Below are positions 7,470 to 15,588 of a stretch of 21,157 bases of DNA, piece by piece (within the stretch, counting starts at the first letter, position 1; each line of letters begins with the position of its first letter). This stretch comes from JBHHYR01 sp046757585. Its GTDB lineage: Bacteria > Desulfobacterota > Binatia > HRBIN30. The stretch covers positions 1-21,157 of the forward strand of contig JBHHYR010000047.1 in NCBI GenBank assembly GCA_046757585.1, written 5' to 3'. Made by a program: the position numbers and the translations under genes. The notes under the pieces are model-generated. The model was not told the origin of the DNA. It searched no databases and was given only the letters and a program-made list of their open reading frames with translations.

Positions 7470-7751
7470 TTCGCCGGCCTGCGCCGGCACGGGGCGTCGC
7501 GCAGTCGCACCCGTTCGTTTCTTTCGACGCTGCGCGTCCCGAGCAGAAAGGGGCGACATGCCGTTTCGCCAGCAAACGGACGACGCCGGCGCACCTGAAC
7601 CCGGACGCGGAAGTCAACCACGCAGTGATCGGGCACGGCAAGGAGCAATTGGGCACGGATTGGTGAATGAGACGATGGCGATAAATCCGGAAGACACTGA
7701 GGAATGCTTGTGTCAACCGCATGCAGTAACCCGTACCAGAGGAGGTTCACG
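7470..7751. other. gap before the YHS gene; hairpin only
   Basis: No convincing gene. A stem GCCGGC-CTGC-GCCGGC (7473-7488) begins 3 nt after the preceding stop; it lacks a T-run, so it may protect the message end rather than terminate. A short frame at 7558-7755 has an AAAGGGG site and overlaps the YHS start by ATGA, but its end simply reads through the YHS ribosome site. I saw no clear -35/-10 pair. Confidence 0.4.
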
Positions 7752-8159
7752 ATGAGAAAGCTTACGGCAATGGTGGTCGCGGCGGTAGCCCTGAGCGTCG
7801 CGCTCGCAGCTGCAGCCGCGATAGCAGATGAAATCGGACCAAATTACAGTGGAAAGCTCGATGACCACAAGAGAGTCTGCATGATCCAGGACACGGTGCA
7901 GACGAAAGACGGTCTCGAGTACAGCTACAACGGCAAGAACTATTACCTCTGTTGCAGGGGTTGCCTCGCCGGTTTCCAAAAGAACCCTGCCAAGTACAGC
8001 CACGCCACGGACCCCGTTAACGGCAAGTCGGTCGACAAAGCAGAAGCACCGATCTACGCCCACAAGGGGCACGCCTACTTTTTCAGTTCGCGGGACACAC
8101 TGGCAACCTTCGCCAAGGATCCGGAGAAGTACGTGCGGCATGCCAAAAGCACACGATAA
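7752..8159 (+). CDS. secreted tandem TRASH/YHS-domain protein
   Basis: 135-residue exported protein with two YHS-like units. Residues 1-25 are a signal peptide (cleavage likely after AAAIA). The first unit (about 40-85) is of the TRASH type with Cys43, then Cys67, Cys68 and Cys71 in YLCCRGCLAGFQKNP, a pattern used to bind soft metals such as copper or mercury. The second unit (about 86-128, DPVNGKSVD...YFFSSRDTLATFAKDPEKYV) keeps the YHS fold pattern but has no cysteine. An excellent ribosome site AGAGGAGG (7738-7745) lies 6 nt before ATG 7752. It opens the run of plus-strand genes that leads to the pumps. A periplasmic metallochaperone or metal sensor role is inference from domain and context. 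Confidence 0.85.
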   Translation: MRKLTAMVVAAVALSVALAAAAAIADEIGPNYSGKLDDHKRVCMIQDTVQTKDGLEYSYNGKNYYLCCRGCLAGFQKNPAKYSHATDPVNGKSVDKAEAPIYAHKGHAYFFSSRDTLATFAKDPEKYVRHAKSTR

Positions 8160-8204
8160 CCCGGTACCGCAGCCGGAATGCCACAAGGGTCAGGGAGAAG
8201 CGGG

Positions 8205-9023
8205 ATGAGGCTCAACTGCACAGCGCATGGCGGGGCCCTCCCGCTCACCTGCCTCGTGTTGGCTGCGGCACTACTCGTGGGCTGCGGTGTGACGACACGG
8301 AAGTACGTGAACCCTGCTGCGCAGGGCGGGCTCATTGCCGCGTCCGATCGCGTGCTGGTTCTCCCACTGCGCGACGGCAGCTGCCTGCCGGTGTACGGCA
8401 ATCACGTCATGTGCCACCTCACCGGCCAGCACCTCGATGCGGGCGACGTGCCGAAAGGCACGGGCGCCGAGTTCGGAGCAACCTTGTTCGAGGACCTGCG
8501 GGCGCGTGGTGCCTCTCTCGTTCCCTACAATCTCAGCCTTCAGCTTCTTTCGGAGGCCGATCCAGCCTTCGTAGACCGATACGAGCCTGCTTTGGGCGCC
8601 CGGCTGGGCAAGCAGGCTCAGGCCACCAAGGTCATTATGGGCGTAGTGGCCCGTTACGAGGAACGCTCAGGGACGCGGTTTGCGAGTGGGGAGCCGGCGG
8701 CTGTGGCCTTTTCGCTCGCCGTCGTGGATGTCGCTACCGGGCGCGTGACGCACAAGTTGCGTGTCAACCGGCGGCAAACTGCGCTCACAGGGAACCTGTT
8801 CGCGCTGCCCACGTGGTGGCGCGAAGGGTTTGGCTGGTGGACGCGCAAGCAGGTTGCGGATGAGGCACTAGCCGAGGCTGCCGAGGGGCTGGTCGGTGGC
8901 GCGGGGGCGCAGCCGCTCTGGAGGACGGCCGGCTTCAGCGTCACGTCCATGCCTCTTGCTCGCGCTGCGACGGCTGATGGCAAGAGAATTGTGTGGCGGC
9001 AGCTGGCTATGATAGTGGCATAG
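8205..9023 (+). CDS. CsgG/LpoB-like lipoprotein of the metal operon
   Basis: 272-residue lipoprotein. The signal peptide ends in a lipobox LVGC with Cys27. The body has an alternating strand/helix pattern: DRVLVLPL (48-55), GAEFGATLFEDLRARG (87-102), KVIMGVVARYEERSG (142-156), EPAAVAFSLAVVDVATG (163-179) and an aromatic-rich segment PTWWREGFGWWT (202-213). This resembles outer-membrane lipoproteins with a CsgG/LpoB/GNA1162-like fold, but the match is by eye. ATG 8205 is preferred because GGGAG (8193-8197) lies 7 nt upstream and the signal peptide starts there; the frame opens at 8178. It ends one base before the next ATG, so the two genes are probably translated together. Function unknown; placement suggests an envelope partner of metal export. 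Confidence 0.75.
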   Translation: MRLNCTAHGGALPLTCLVLAAALLVGCGVTTRKYVNPAAQGGLIAASDRVLVLPLRDGSCLPVYGNHVMCHLTGQHLDAGDVPKGTGAEFGATLFEDLRARGASLVPYNLSLQLLSEADPAFVDRYEPALGARLGKQAQATKVIMGVVARYEERSGTRFASGEPAAVAFSLAVVDVATGRVTHKLRVNRRQTALTGNLFALPTWWREGFGWWTRKQVADEALAEAAEGLVGGAGAQPLWRTAGFSVTSMPLARAATADGKRIVWRQLAMIVA

Positions 9024-9024
9024 C

Positions 9025-9432
9025 ATGCGTGGTTCCGATTTGTCGCGCTGCGTTTCGGCAGTCCTCGCCGTTCTGGCTCTCGGCCTGAGCGTTCCGCCCG
9101 GGGCGGTATTGTGCATCGGCAGTGACGGCCATCAGGCGATCGAGCCAGCGGGCGCGTGGTGCTGCCAGAGCCAGCCCGGCGCGCCAAGCGACGGCCGGAG
9201 GCCGGCCACGCGCTGCGCGCCGGAGTGTACGGACACCACGATCGGTGTCGCTACGGCGTTGCCGTCGGATGGCAGCGGCTGGCTGGCTGCTCGAACCCTC
9301 CACTTGCGTGCGTTGCCAGTGGCGACGCACGTAGCGTACGCACCCAGTACTTCAATCAACGCCGTGGTCCAGCCGGACCACGCTTCGCCCCGGCCGCCGC
9401 GCGCGCAGCGCACGGCCCTCCAACTCTGTTGA
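9025..9432 (+). CDS. Cys-rich secreted small protein beside the efflux operon
   Basis: 135 residues. A signal peptide spans about 1-28 (VSAVLAVLALGLSVPPGA). Mature cysteines are Cys30, Cys46-47 (AWCC), Cys64 and Cys68 (CAPECTDTTIG), and the protein ends in a free Cys135. The pattern LCIGSDGHQAIE ... CC ... C...CTD is one I associate with small uncharacterised proteins next to CzcA/CusA-type operons, though I cannot name a family. ATG 9025 follows the lipoprotein stop (9021-9023) by one base and has no own ribosome site, which points to coupled translation. A periplasmic metal-binding role is inference. The long antisense frames here look like GC-rich shadows. Confidence 0.65.
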   Translation: MRGSDLSRCVSAVLAVLALGLSVPPGAVLCIGSDGHQAIEPAGAWCCQSQPGAPSDGRRPATRCAPECTDTTIGVATALPSDGSGWLAARTLHLRALPVATHVAYAPSTSINAVVQPDHASPRPPRAQRTALQLC

Positions 9433-9447
9433 GCTAAGCACAGCTGA

Positions 9448-9476
9448 CGGCGCGCCCGCTGGGCGCCGGCGCGCCG
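9448..9476 (+). other. strong GC hairpin after the Cys-rich gene
   Basis: Perfect 9-bp inverted repeat CGGCGCGCC / GGCGCGCCG with an 11-nt loop, 16 bp after the stop codon. There is no T-run after it, so it could slow RNA decay or pause RNA polymerase rather than terminate. A second hairpin (9495-9529; 7 bp, a one-base bulge, 4 bp) follows within 20 nt. Confidence 0.5.
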
Positions 9477-9582
9477 GATCTCGTGCCTCGTGGAGCAAGC
9501 CCCGGGGGTACCTGGAACCGGAGGCTTGCCATGCTGCGTATGGCCATTGGTCGGGTGCAGCTGCGGGGCCCCCCGGTGTTCG

Positions 9583-9630
9583 CTCAGGGCGTCCCTGAGA
9601 GCCTTGTCGGGGGGCTTCCAGGGCGTTTTT
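9583..9630 (+). terminator. attenuator-like terminator with competing hairpin
   Basis: CCCTGAGAGCC (9593-9603) can pair with GGCTTCCAGGG (9613-9623) with one mismatch and one G-U pair, and is followed by CGTTTTT (T-run 9626-9630): an intrinsic terminator shape. The same CCCTGAG (9593-9599) also forms a perfect 7-bp hairpin with CTCAGGG (9583-9589). The two folds exclude each other, as in transcription attenuators. It lies 28 bp before the outer-membrane factor gene. It may instead be a dispersed intergenic repeat. Confidence 0.45.
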
Positions 9631-9657
9631 CACCGAGCTGTGAGGAGTTAGAAAGGA

Positions 9658-10962
9658 ATGTGTTCGTTGACAATGTTCACCACGCTCTGCCGCACGCGTA
9701 TAGGCGACGCGTGGCTGCCGGGGTTGCTCGTTCTGCTCAGCAGCTTTGCACTGGTCTCGAGCGGGGCGGCGGAGCCACTCACCATCGAGCGAGCGGTCGC
9801 GCTCGCTCGCCAGCACAACCCGGATATTCTCGCGACCCGGCAACAAATCGGTGTCGCCCGCGGCCGCCTGCAAAAGGCGCGGTACTGGAATCCATTCAAC
9901 CCCGAGATCGGGGGCGGTGCCGTACAGCGCCGGTTCGACGGCGGCGGCAGCGACGTACAGCGCTCCGCCAGTGTCTCGCTCGAAGTCGAGGTCGCCGGCC
10001 AGCGCGGTCAACGCATCGACGAGGCGCGGCAGAACCTCACCGGCACCACGGCACAGGTTGCAGACGTCGAGCGGCTCGTCGTCGCGCAGGTGAAAGAGGC
10101 GTTCTACCGCGTGTTGTATCTGCGCCGGCGCCTGCAGCTGTTTCGCAAAGTCGAACGGCTCAATCAGCGCCTGCGCCATGCCTCCGCGGAGCGCTTCAAG
10201 AGCGGCGAGGTACCGAAGCTGGAAGCCAACCTGGCCGTGGTTCGCCATAGCCAGTCCCGCAAGGACACGCTCGCGGCGGCGCGCGACTATCGCAACGGAG
10301 TCCGCGGGCTCGAGCGGCTGCTGGGCGCTGAGCCGACGGGCACAACGGTCCTCTCCGGTGATCTCGCCGTTAGGCCCGTGAAGGTTGACGCCGATGCCCT
10401 CGTCGAAACTGCCTTGCGGATTCGCCCGGATCTGCGGGCGCGCGATGCCGAGATCGGACGCGTGCAGGCGGAGACGGCGCTCACGAAGCGGTTGATCGTC
10501 CCGAACCCGGTTCTGCGCGGCACCTACGATGAAGAGACCGAGTCCGCGGGTAGCCGGGATCGAATCATTGGCGGCGCGGTGAGCATACCGCTGCCGATCT
10601 TCGACCGTAAACAGGCGGAGCTGACGGCGCTTGCGGCTGAACGGGCGCGGGCGAACTACCAGCGCGACGCCACAGCCCTGACCGTCAAGACCGAGGTGCG
10701 GGATGCGTACCGCAGCTACGAAGCCGCTCGGGAAGGCGTGCAGGTCTTCGAGGCTGAGGCAGTGCAACGAATTGCCGAGAACTTCCGTTTCATCGAAACC
10801 GCGTATCGCGAAGGCAAGATCGACCTGCTGCAGCTCGTCGTCGTCCAGAACGACCTGGTCACCGCACAATTCTCGTACCTCGATTCCCTGTGGGACTACT
10901 GGCTCGCACGGACTGCCCTCGAGCGTGCCGTTGGCCGGCCGCTGAAGGAAGGACCGTCATGA
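9658..10962 (+). CDS. czcC: outer-membrane efflux protein, CzcC/TolC family
   Basis: 434-residue outer-membrane factor that forms the trimeric exit duct of tripartite metal efflux. After a signal peptide (hydrophobic 20-36, likely cleavage near GAA38) come the two internally repeated OEP domains: the first starts LTIERAVALARQHNPDILATRQQIGVARG (split by helix-rich coiled coil to ~200), the second about 240-434 with IRPDLRARDAEIGRVQAE and ending YLDSLWDYWLARTALERAVGRPL, a typical TolC-family close. GAGGAG (9642-9647) lies 10 nt before ATG 9658. The stop overlaps the next ATG by four bases (ATGA). It is the only channel gene in the window although two pumps follow, so both probably share it, or module 2 uses one elsewhere. 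Expression may depend on the leader attenuator upstream. Confidence 0.92.
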   Translation: MCSLTMFTTLCRTRIGDAWLPGLLVLLSSFALVSSGAAEPLTIERAVALARQHNPDILATRQQIGVARGRLQKARYWNPFNPEIGGGAVQRRFDGGGSDVQRSASVSLEVEVAGQRGQRIDEARQNLTGTTAQVADVERLVVAQVKEAFYRVLYLRRRLQLFRKVERLNQRLRHASAERFKSGEVPKLEANLAVVRHSQSRKDTLAAARDYRNGVRGLERLLGAEPTGTTVLSGDLAVRPVKVDADALVETALRIRPDLRARDAEIGRVQAETALTKRLIVPNPVLRGTYDEETESAGSRDRIIGGAVSIPLPIFDRKQAELTALAAERARANYQRDATALTVKTEVRDAYRSYEAAREGVQVFEAEAVQRIAENFRFIETAYREGKIDLLQLVVVQNDLVTAQFSYLDSLWDYWLARTALERAVGRPLKEGPS

Positions 10963-12176
10963 TGAAACCGAACGTGACCTCCCGCTGGTTCGTCATTCTT
11001 GCCGTTCTGCTCGTTGTGGTCGCCTGCCGCCATCAGCCGGCGTCTGACACTGCAGGTCGGCAGGAACCGCAAGAAGGAGACGGAGGCCAAGGGCGGCACG
11101 CGGAAGAACGGATCGATCTCCCACCGGAGGCCGTCGAGACGGCCGGCATCCGCACGGCCCCCGCCACGTACGCCCCGCTGAGCGAACAGATCGAAGCCAC
11201 TGCAGTCATCAAACCAAACGAGTACCGCCTGGCGCATGTGAACCCACGAATTTCCGGCAAGGCCATCGAGGTCAAGGCGGAGCTTGGCGATCTCGTCGAC
11301 GCGGGCACCGTCCTGGCGGAGCTCGACAGCATCGAGCTTGGCGAGAAGAAGGCTGCCTTCTTACAGGCGCGGGCAAGCTTGGAGGTCGCCCGGCGGAACT
11401 ACCGGCGTGAGGAGCGGCTCTTCAAGGGACACATTTCGTCCGAGAAAGCGTACCTGGAGGCCAGGGGTGAGTTCGAGCGGAGCGAGGCCGGCCACCGGGC
11501 GGCGCGCGAAGCACTGCGGCTGGTGGGGCTTTCCGACGCGGAAATCGAGAAGGTGACCTGGGGTGGTGACGACCATCCTCTGTCCCACTTCCCGCTGTTG
11601 GCGCCGTTTGCGGGCACCGTCATCGAACGGCACATGACGATCGGCGAGCTGATCGAACCGGACGAGAATCCGTTCACGATCGCGGATCTCCGAACCGTGT
11701 GGATCATCGTGGACATCTACGAAAAGGACCTCGCCCGCGTCGCGCTGGACACTGAGGTCCGGGTTGCCGTCGATGCGTACCCCCGTCGAACCTTCCGGGG
11801 AACCATCACGTACGTCAGCCACACGCTCGACCCGAGCACACGGACGGCGCAGGCGCGGGTGGTGATCGACAACGCCGACGGCCGGCTCCGGCCTGGAATG
11901 TTCGCGCGTGCCTCGATCGCGATGCCCCCCGCGGATCAGCACCCGGTGCTCGTGGTGCCGGCAGATGCGATCCAGCAGGTACGCGGAGAGCCCGTCGCCT
12001 TCGTGGAAAAGGCGCCCGGTTCCTACGAGATGCGGCACGTGCAGCTGGGTCGCGAGGCTGCGGGCCGCGTGGTGGTGCGCTCCGGAGTGGTCGAGGACGA
12101 ACGGGTTGTGGTGGCGGGGGCCTTCTATCTCAAGTCTACCCTGCTGAAAGAGGAAATGGCCGGCCATGGAGACTAG
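10959..12176 (+). CDS. czcB: RND periplasmic adaptor (membrane fusion protein), CzcB-type lipoprotein
   Basis: 405-residue adaptor that links inner-membrane pump and outer-membrane duct. The N-terminus has a lipobox VVAC (Cys23). The order is usual for the HlyD/CusB class: beta-barrel/lipoyl half (about 60-125, IKPNEYRLAHVNPRISGKA, GDLVDAGTVLAELDS), helical hairpin (about 125-185, KAAFLQARASLEVARRNYRREERLFKG..SSEKAYLEA), second lipoyl half (APFAGTVIERHMTIGELIEP), barrel (TVWIIVDIYEKDLARV) and membrane-proximal domain (VLVVPADAIQQVRGEPVAFV). ATG 10959 overlaps the channel gene's stop, with GAAGGAAGGA just upstream, so I prefer it over earlier in-frame codons. It lacks the His- or Met-rich N-terminal metal segment of some CusB/CzcB proteins. 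Pump gene follows after 39 bp. Confidence 0.92.
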   Translation: MMKPNVTSRWFVILAVLLVVVACRHQPASDTAGRQEPQEGDGGQGRHAEERIDLPPEAVETAGIRTAPATYAPLSEQIEATAVIKPNEYRLAHVNPRISGKAIEVKAELGDLVDAGTVLAELDSIELGEKKAAFLQARASLEVARRNYRREERLFKGHISSEKAYLEARGEFERSEAGHRAAREALRLVGLSDAEIEKVTWGGDDHPLSHFPLLAPFAGTVIERHMTIGELIEPDENPFTIADLRTVWIIVDIYEKDLARVALDTEVRVAVDAYPRRTFRGTITYVSHTLDPSTRTAQARVVIDNADGRLRPGMFARASIAMPPADQHPVLVVPADAIQQVRGEPVAFVEKAPGSYEMRHVQLGREAAGRVVVRSGVVEDERVVVAGAFYLKSTLLKEEMAGHGD

Positions 12177-12215
12177 CGGGGCTGCTCAGCGCGCGCCTGC
12201 CGCCAGGAGCCGGCG

Positions 12216-15200
12216 ATGGTGAATCGCGTTTTCGAGTTCTCCCTCCGAAACCGCTTCATCGTTGTCGTGTTCGCTGGCCTGGTCGTCGCGTTCGGAGTCC
12301 ACTCGCTCCAGCAGTTACCGATCGACGCGGTTCCCGACGTGACGCCGAACCAGGTCCAGATCCTCACGAACGCTCCCGGCCTGGGACCGGTGGAGGTCGA
12401 AAGGTTCATCACCTTTCCGGTCGAGACGGCGATGTCCGGGCTTCCCGGCATCGAGTTGATCCGCTCCGTGTCCCGCTTCGGGCTTTCCGCGGTCACCGTC
12501 TACTTCGACGAGGGTATGGACATCTACTTCTGCCGGCGCCTGGTCATGGAGCGACTTCCGGCAGCCCGCGAAGCGATCCCCGAAGGATTCGGCACCCCGG
12601 AGATGGGGCCTATCTCGACCGGACTGGGGGAGATTTACCAGTTCGAAGTGCGAGGTGAAGGCTATTCGTTGATGGAGCTGCGCTCCATTCTGGAGTGGGA
12701 CATTGCCTTCAAGCTCAAGTCGGTGCCCGGTGTCGTGGAGGTCAACACGTACGGGGGTAAGCTGAAGACGTACGAGGTTCAGCTCGACGCAAGCAGACTC
12801 GTTGCGTACGACCTATCGATCGGACAGGTGTACGAGGCCCTCGAGCGCAACAACGCCAATGCGGGCGGGGGGTACATCGAACGCGCCCAGGAGCAGTATC
12901 TCATCCGCGGGGAGGGGCTCGTCGAGACGCTACGCGACATCGGCAACATCGTTGTCGCGGCGCGCAATGACGGGACGCCGATCTACATTCGTAACCTGGG
13001 GCGGGTAGCGTTCGCCCCGATGGTGCGCCAGGGCGCCGTCACGCGCGACGGCCGCGGCGAGGTCGTGACGGGCGTGGTCATGATGCTGATCGGTGAAAAC
13101 TCGCGGGCGGTGGCGAACCGCGTGAAGGAACGCATCAAGGGAATTCAGGCCTCCTTGCCTCCGGGGGTGGTGATCGACGCCTACTATGACCGCACCGACC
13201 TGGTACGCAAAACCATTGGGACGGTCACGAAAAACCTCGCGGAAGGCGCGTTTCTCGTCATCGCCGTCCTCTTGCTCCTGCTCGGCAACCTGCGCGGGGG
13301 GCTGATCGTCGCCGCGGCGATCCCGCTGTCCATGTTGGTGGCGTTTACCGCCATGGTCTACGCCGGACTGTCCGGCAACCTGATGAGCCTGGGAGCGATC
13401 GACTTCGGCCTGATCGTCGACGGGTCCGTGGTCATGATCGAGAACATCGTGCGCCACGTTGCCGAACGTCGCGGGCAGATCCGGCGCGCACAGGCGCTCA
13501 CGGACATCGAGATCAAGGGCATAGTGCTCGAAGCCGGTCGTGAGGTCTTACGGCCCATCGTCTTTGCCGTCGGCATCATCATCATTGTGTACCTGCCGAT
13601 CCTCACGCTCCAGGGCGTGGAGGGCAAGATGTTCGGGCCCATGGCCTTGACCGTGGTGTTCGCCTTGGCCGGATCGCTGGTCCTCTCCTTCACGCTCATG
13701 CCCGTCCTCGCCACGTTCTTCCTCCGCAAGGGCGTGAAGGGACGAGAGACGTGGATCATCCGCCAAGTGAAACGCGCCTACGCTCCGCTCCTGACGCGCA
13801 CGATCCGCCATCCGCTCCTGACCGCGGGTGCGGCGGCCGTGGTCTTCGCCGGCAGCCTGGGGGTCGCCGGCCTCATGGGCGCCGAGTTCATCCCGCGGCT
13901 CGACGAGGGCGCCATCGCGCTGCAAGCGTGGCGCTTACCGAGCGTGTCGCTCGAGGAGTCCGTCCGCAATACGACGATGATCGAGAAGGTGCTCAAGCGC
14001 TTTCCTGAAGCCAAGACCGTGGTTTCCCGAACGGGCCGGGCAGAGATCGCGACCGACCCGATGGGGGTCGAGATCAGCGATATCTACGTGATCCTGAAGC
14101 CACACGACGAGTGGGAAACCGCAGACACCAAGGAGGGGCTCATCGAGGCGTTGAACACGGCGTTGACGCAGGCAGTGCCCGGCACGCAATTCAGCTACTC
14201 GCAGCCGATCGAGCTGCGGGTACAGGAGCTGATCGCCGGGGTCCGCTCGGACGTGGCCATTACCGTTTTCGGAGAAGAGATGGACACGCTCAAAGAGCTG
14301 GGTGACCAGGTGGTGCGAGTCGTGTCGCAGGTCCCCGGAGCCGCTGACACGAAGGCGGAGCAGGTCGCGGGCTTGCCCTACCTGCGCGTCATCGTGGATC
14401 GCGAGGCGATCGCTCGCTACGGCATCAACGCCTCGCAGGTCCTCGACACCGTCGAGGCCGTGGGGGGCCGGATCGTCGGCGAGGTGCTGGAAGGGCAGCG
14501 GCGTTTTTTCATGCAGGTGCGTTTCCAGCCGGCGGACCGGGGCGATTTCGCGCACATCAGGAACATCCCGGTGGCCGATCCGCAGGGACGGTTGATCCCG
14601 CTCAGCCAGCTGGCCGACATCCGGATCGAGGAAGGCCCGGCGCAGATCAGCCGCGAGAACATCCACCGCCGCCTCGCGGTCGAGGCGAACGTGCGCGGGC
14701 GGGACCTGGCGAGCTTCGTCGCCGGCGCGCAACGCGCGGTGGCGCGCCGGATCAGGTTGCCACCCGGCTACTGGATCGAGTGGGGCGGGCAGTTTGAAAA
14801 CTTACAGCGCGCCTCGGCCCGTCTCATGATCGTGGTGCCACTGGCGCTTTTCCTGATCTTCGTGCTTCTGTACTCGACCTTCAACAGCGTCAAGCCTGCC
14901 CTGCTCATCTATCTGAACGTGCCGATGGCCGCCACCGGCGGGATCTTCGCCCTGGCACTGCGTGGGATGCCATTTTCCATCTCTGCCGGCGTTGGGTTCA
15001 TCGCCCTGTTTGGCGTCGCCGTGCTGAACGGCGTCGTACTCATGTCGTACGTCCTGCAGATGCGGCAGGAGGGCATGTCCGCGGCGGACGCGGCACGCCA
15101 TGGGGGTGCGATCCGGCTGCGCCCGGTGCTGATGACCGCCCTCGTCGCCAGTCTCGGCTTCGTGCCCATGGCGCTGTCGACCTCTGCCGGTGCGGAAGTG

Positions 15201-15347
15201 CAGCGTCCGCTGGCCACGGTCGTCGTCGGAGGGCTCGTCACCTCCACCGCGCTGACGCTTTTGGTGTTACCCACGCTCTACGCTTGGATCGAGCGCCGGA
15301 GCACCCGTCTGCCAGCGGCCGAGGCAAACCAAGGCGGGGAGACGTGA
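12216..15347 (+). CDS. czcA: heavy-metal RND pump, CzcA type (module 1)
   Basis: 1043-residue HME-RND proton antiporter that exports divalent cations from periplasm or cytoplasm. The layout is TM1 (13-30), the first large periplasmic loop, TM2-6 (about 343-500), TM7, the second loop and TM8-12. TM4 carries the proton-relay motif DFGLIVDGSVVMIEN (Asp396, Asp402, Glu409), as in Zn/Co/Cd/Ni pumps (HME1-3), not the AIG..VD form of CusA. In the second loop the position of the CusA site methionine in the RIDML segment is Glu671 (QELIAG), and DPMGVEISDIYVILKP is CzcA-like. AGGAG (12205-12209) lies 6 nt before the ATG. The stop TGA overlaps the next ATG by one base. Zn, Co, Ni or Cd is the likely substrate class. 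Confidence 0.95.
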   Translation: MVNRVFEFSLRNRFIVVVFAGLVVAFGVHSLQQLPIDAVPDVTPNQVQILTNAPGLGPVEVERFITFPVETAMSGLPGIELIRSVSRFGLSAVTVYFDEGMDIYFCRRLVMERLPAAREAIPEGFGTPEMGPISTGLGEIYQFEVRGEGYSLMELRSILEWDIAFKLKSVPGVVEVNTYGGKLKTYEVQLDASRLVAYDLSIGQVYEALERNNANAGGGYIERAQEQYLIRGEGLVETLRDIGNIVVAARNDGTPIYIRNLGRVAFAPMVRQGAVTRDGRGEVVTGVVMMLIGENSRAVANRVKERIKGIQASLPPGVVIDAYYDRTDLVRKTIGTVTKNLAEGAFLVIAVLLLLLGNLRGGLIVAAAIPLSMLVAFTAMVYAGLSGNLMSLGAIDFGLIVDGSVVMIENIVRHVAERRGQIRRAQALTDIEIKGIVLEAGREVLRPIVFAVGIIIIVYLPILTLQGVEGKMFGPMALTVVFALAGSLVLSFTLMPVLATFFLRKGVKGRETWIIRQVKRAYAPLLTRTIRHPLLTAGAAAVVFAGSLGVAGLMGAEFIPRLDEGAIALQAWRLPSVSLEESVRNTTMIEKVLKRFPEAKTVVSRTGRAEIATDPMGVEISDIYVILKPHDEWETADTKEGLIEALNTALTQAVPGTQFSYSQPIELRVQELIAGVRSDVAITVFGEEMDTLKELGDQVVRVVSQVPGAADTKAEQVAGLPYLRVIVDREAIARYGINASQVLDTVEAVGGRIVGEVLEGQRRFFMQVRFQPADRGDFAHIRNIPVADPQGRLIPLSQLADIRIEEGPAQISRENIHRRLAVEANVRGRDLASFVAGAQRAVARRIRLPPGYWIEWGGQFENLQRASARLMIVVPLALFLIFVLLYSTFNSVKPALLIYLNVPMAATGGIFALALRGMPFSISAGVGFIALFGVAVLNGVVLMSYVLQMRQEGMSAADAARHGGAIRLRPVLMTALVASLGFVPMALSTSAGAEVQRPLATVVVGGLVTSTALTLLVLPTLYAWIERRSTRLPAAEANQGGET

Positions 15348-15526
15348 TGCGCAACATCGATCTGTCGCACACCCTCGACGACCTCGAACGGATTCTCCGT
15401 GTCTGCGCAGAAGACTCGCGTTCCACACCGAATGCGCTCGCTGTGCTCCGGCGCTGGCAGGGGGACGAACAACTGGATGATTCCTTACGGGAGCGCGCCA
15501 GACGACTCGTAGAAGAGTTCAGCTAG
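15347..15526 (+). CDS. 59-residue small protein between pump and PII gene
   Basis: A short helical, charged protein (MRNIDLSHTLDDLERILRV...) whose ATG overlaps the czcA stop (TGATG), with GGGGAG 5 nt upstream at 15337-15342. It contains one Cys20 and two predicted helices separated by a loop around residues 25-29, and ends RRLVEEFS. No signal peptide or membrane segment, so it is cytoplasmic. I do not recognise a family. The coupling to the pump and the position before a PII-like gene suggest a part in the same complex or its control; that is inference. Confidence 0.65.
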   Translation: MRNIDLSHTLDDLERILRVCAEDSRSTPNALAVLRRWQGDEQLDDSLRERARRLVEEFS

Positions 15527-15588
15527 GAGGGTCAGGACGAGACCGAAACTGGCACCTCAAAGGAGGGCGCCGAGAGGAGGTACAGGTC

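Noticed and set aside
7558..7755. 65-residue frame overlapping the YHS start by ATGA
   Set aside because: It has an AAAGGGG site, but its last codons are just the YHS ribosome site read through and the composition looks random. A leader peptide cannot be excluded.
9352..10869. 505-residue minus-strand open frame opposite czcC
   Set aside because: The plus strand encodes a complete TolC-family protein with ribosome site and signal peptide; the antisense product has no recognisable feature.
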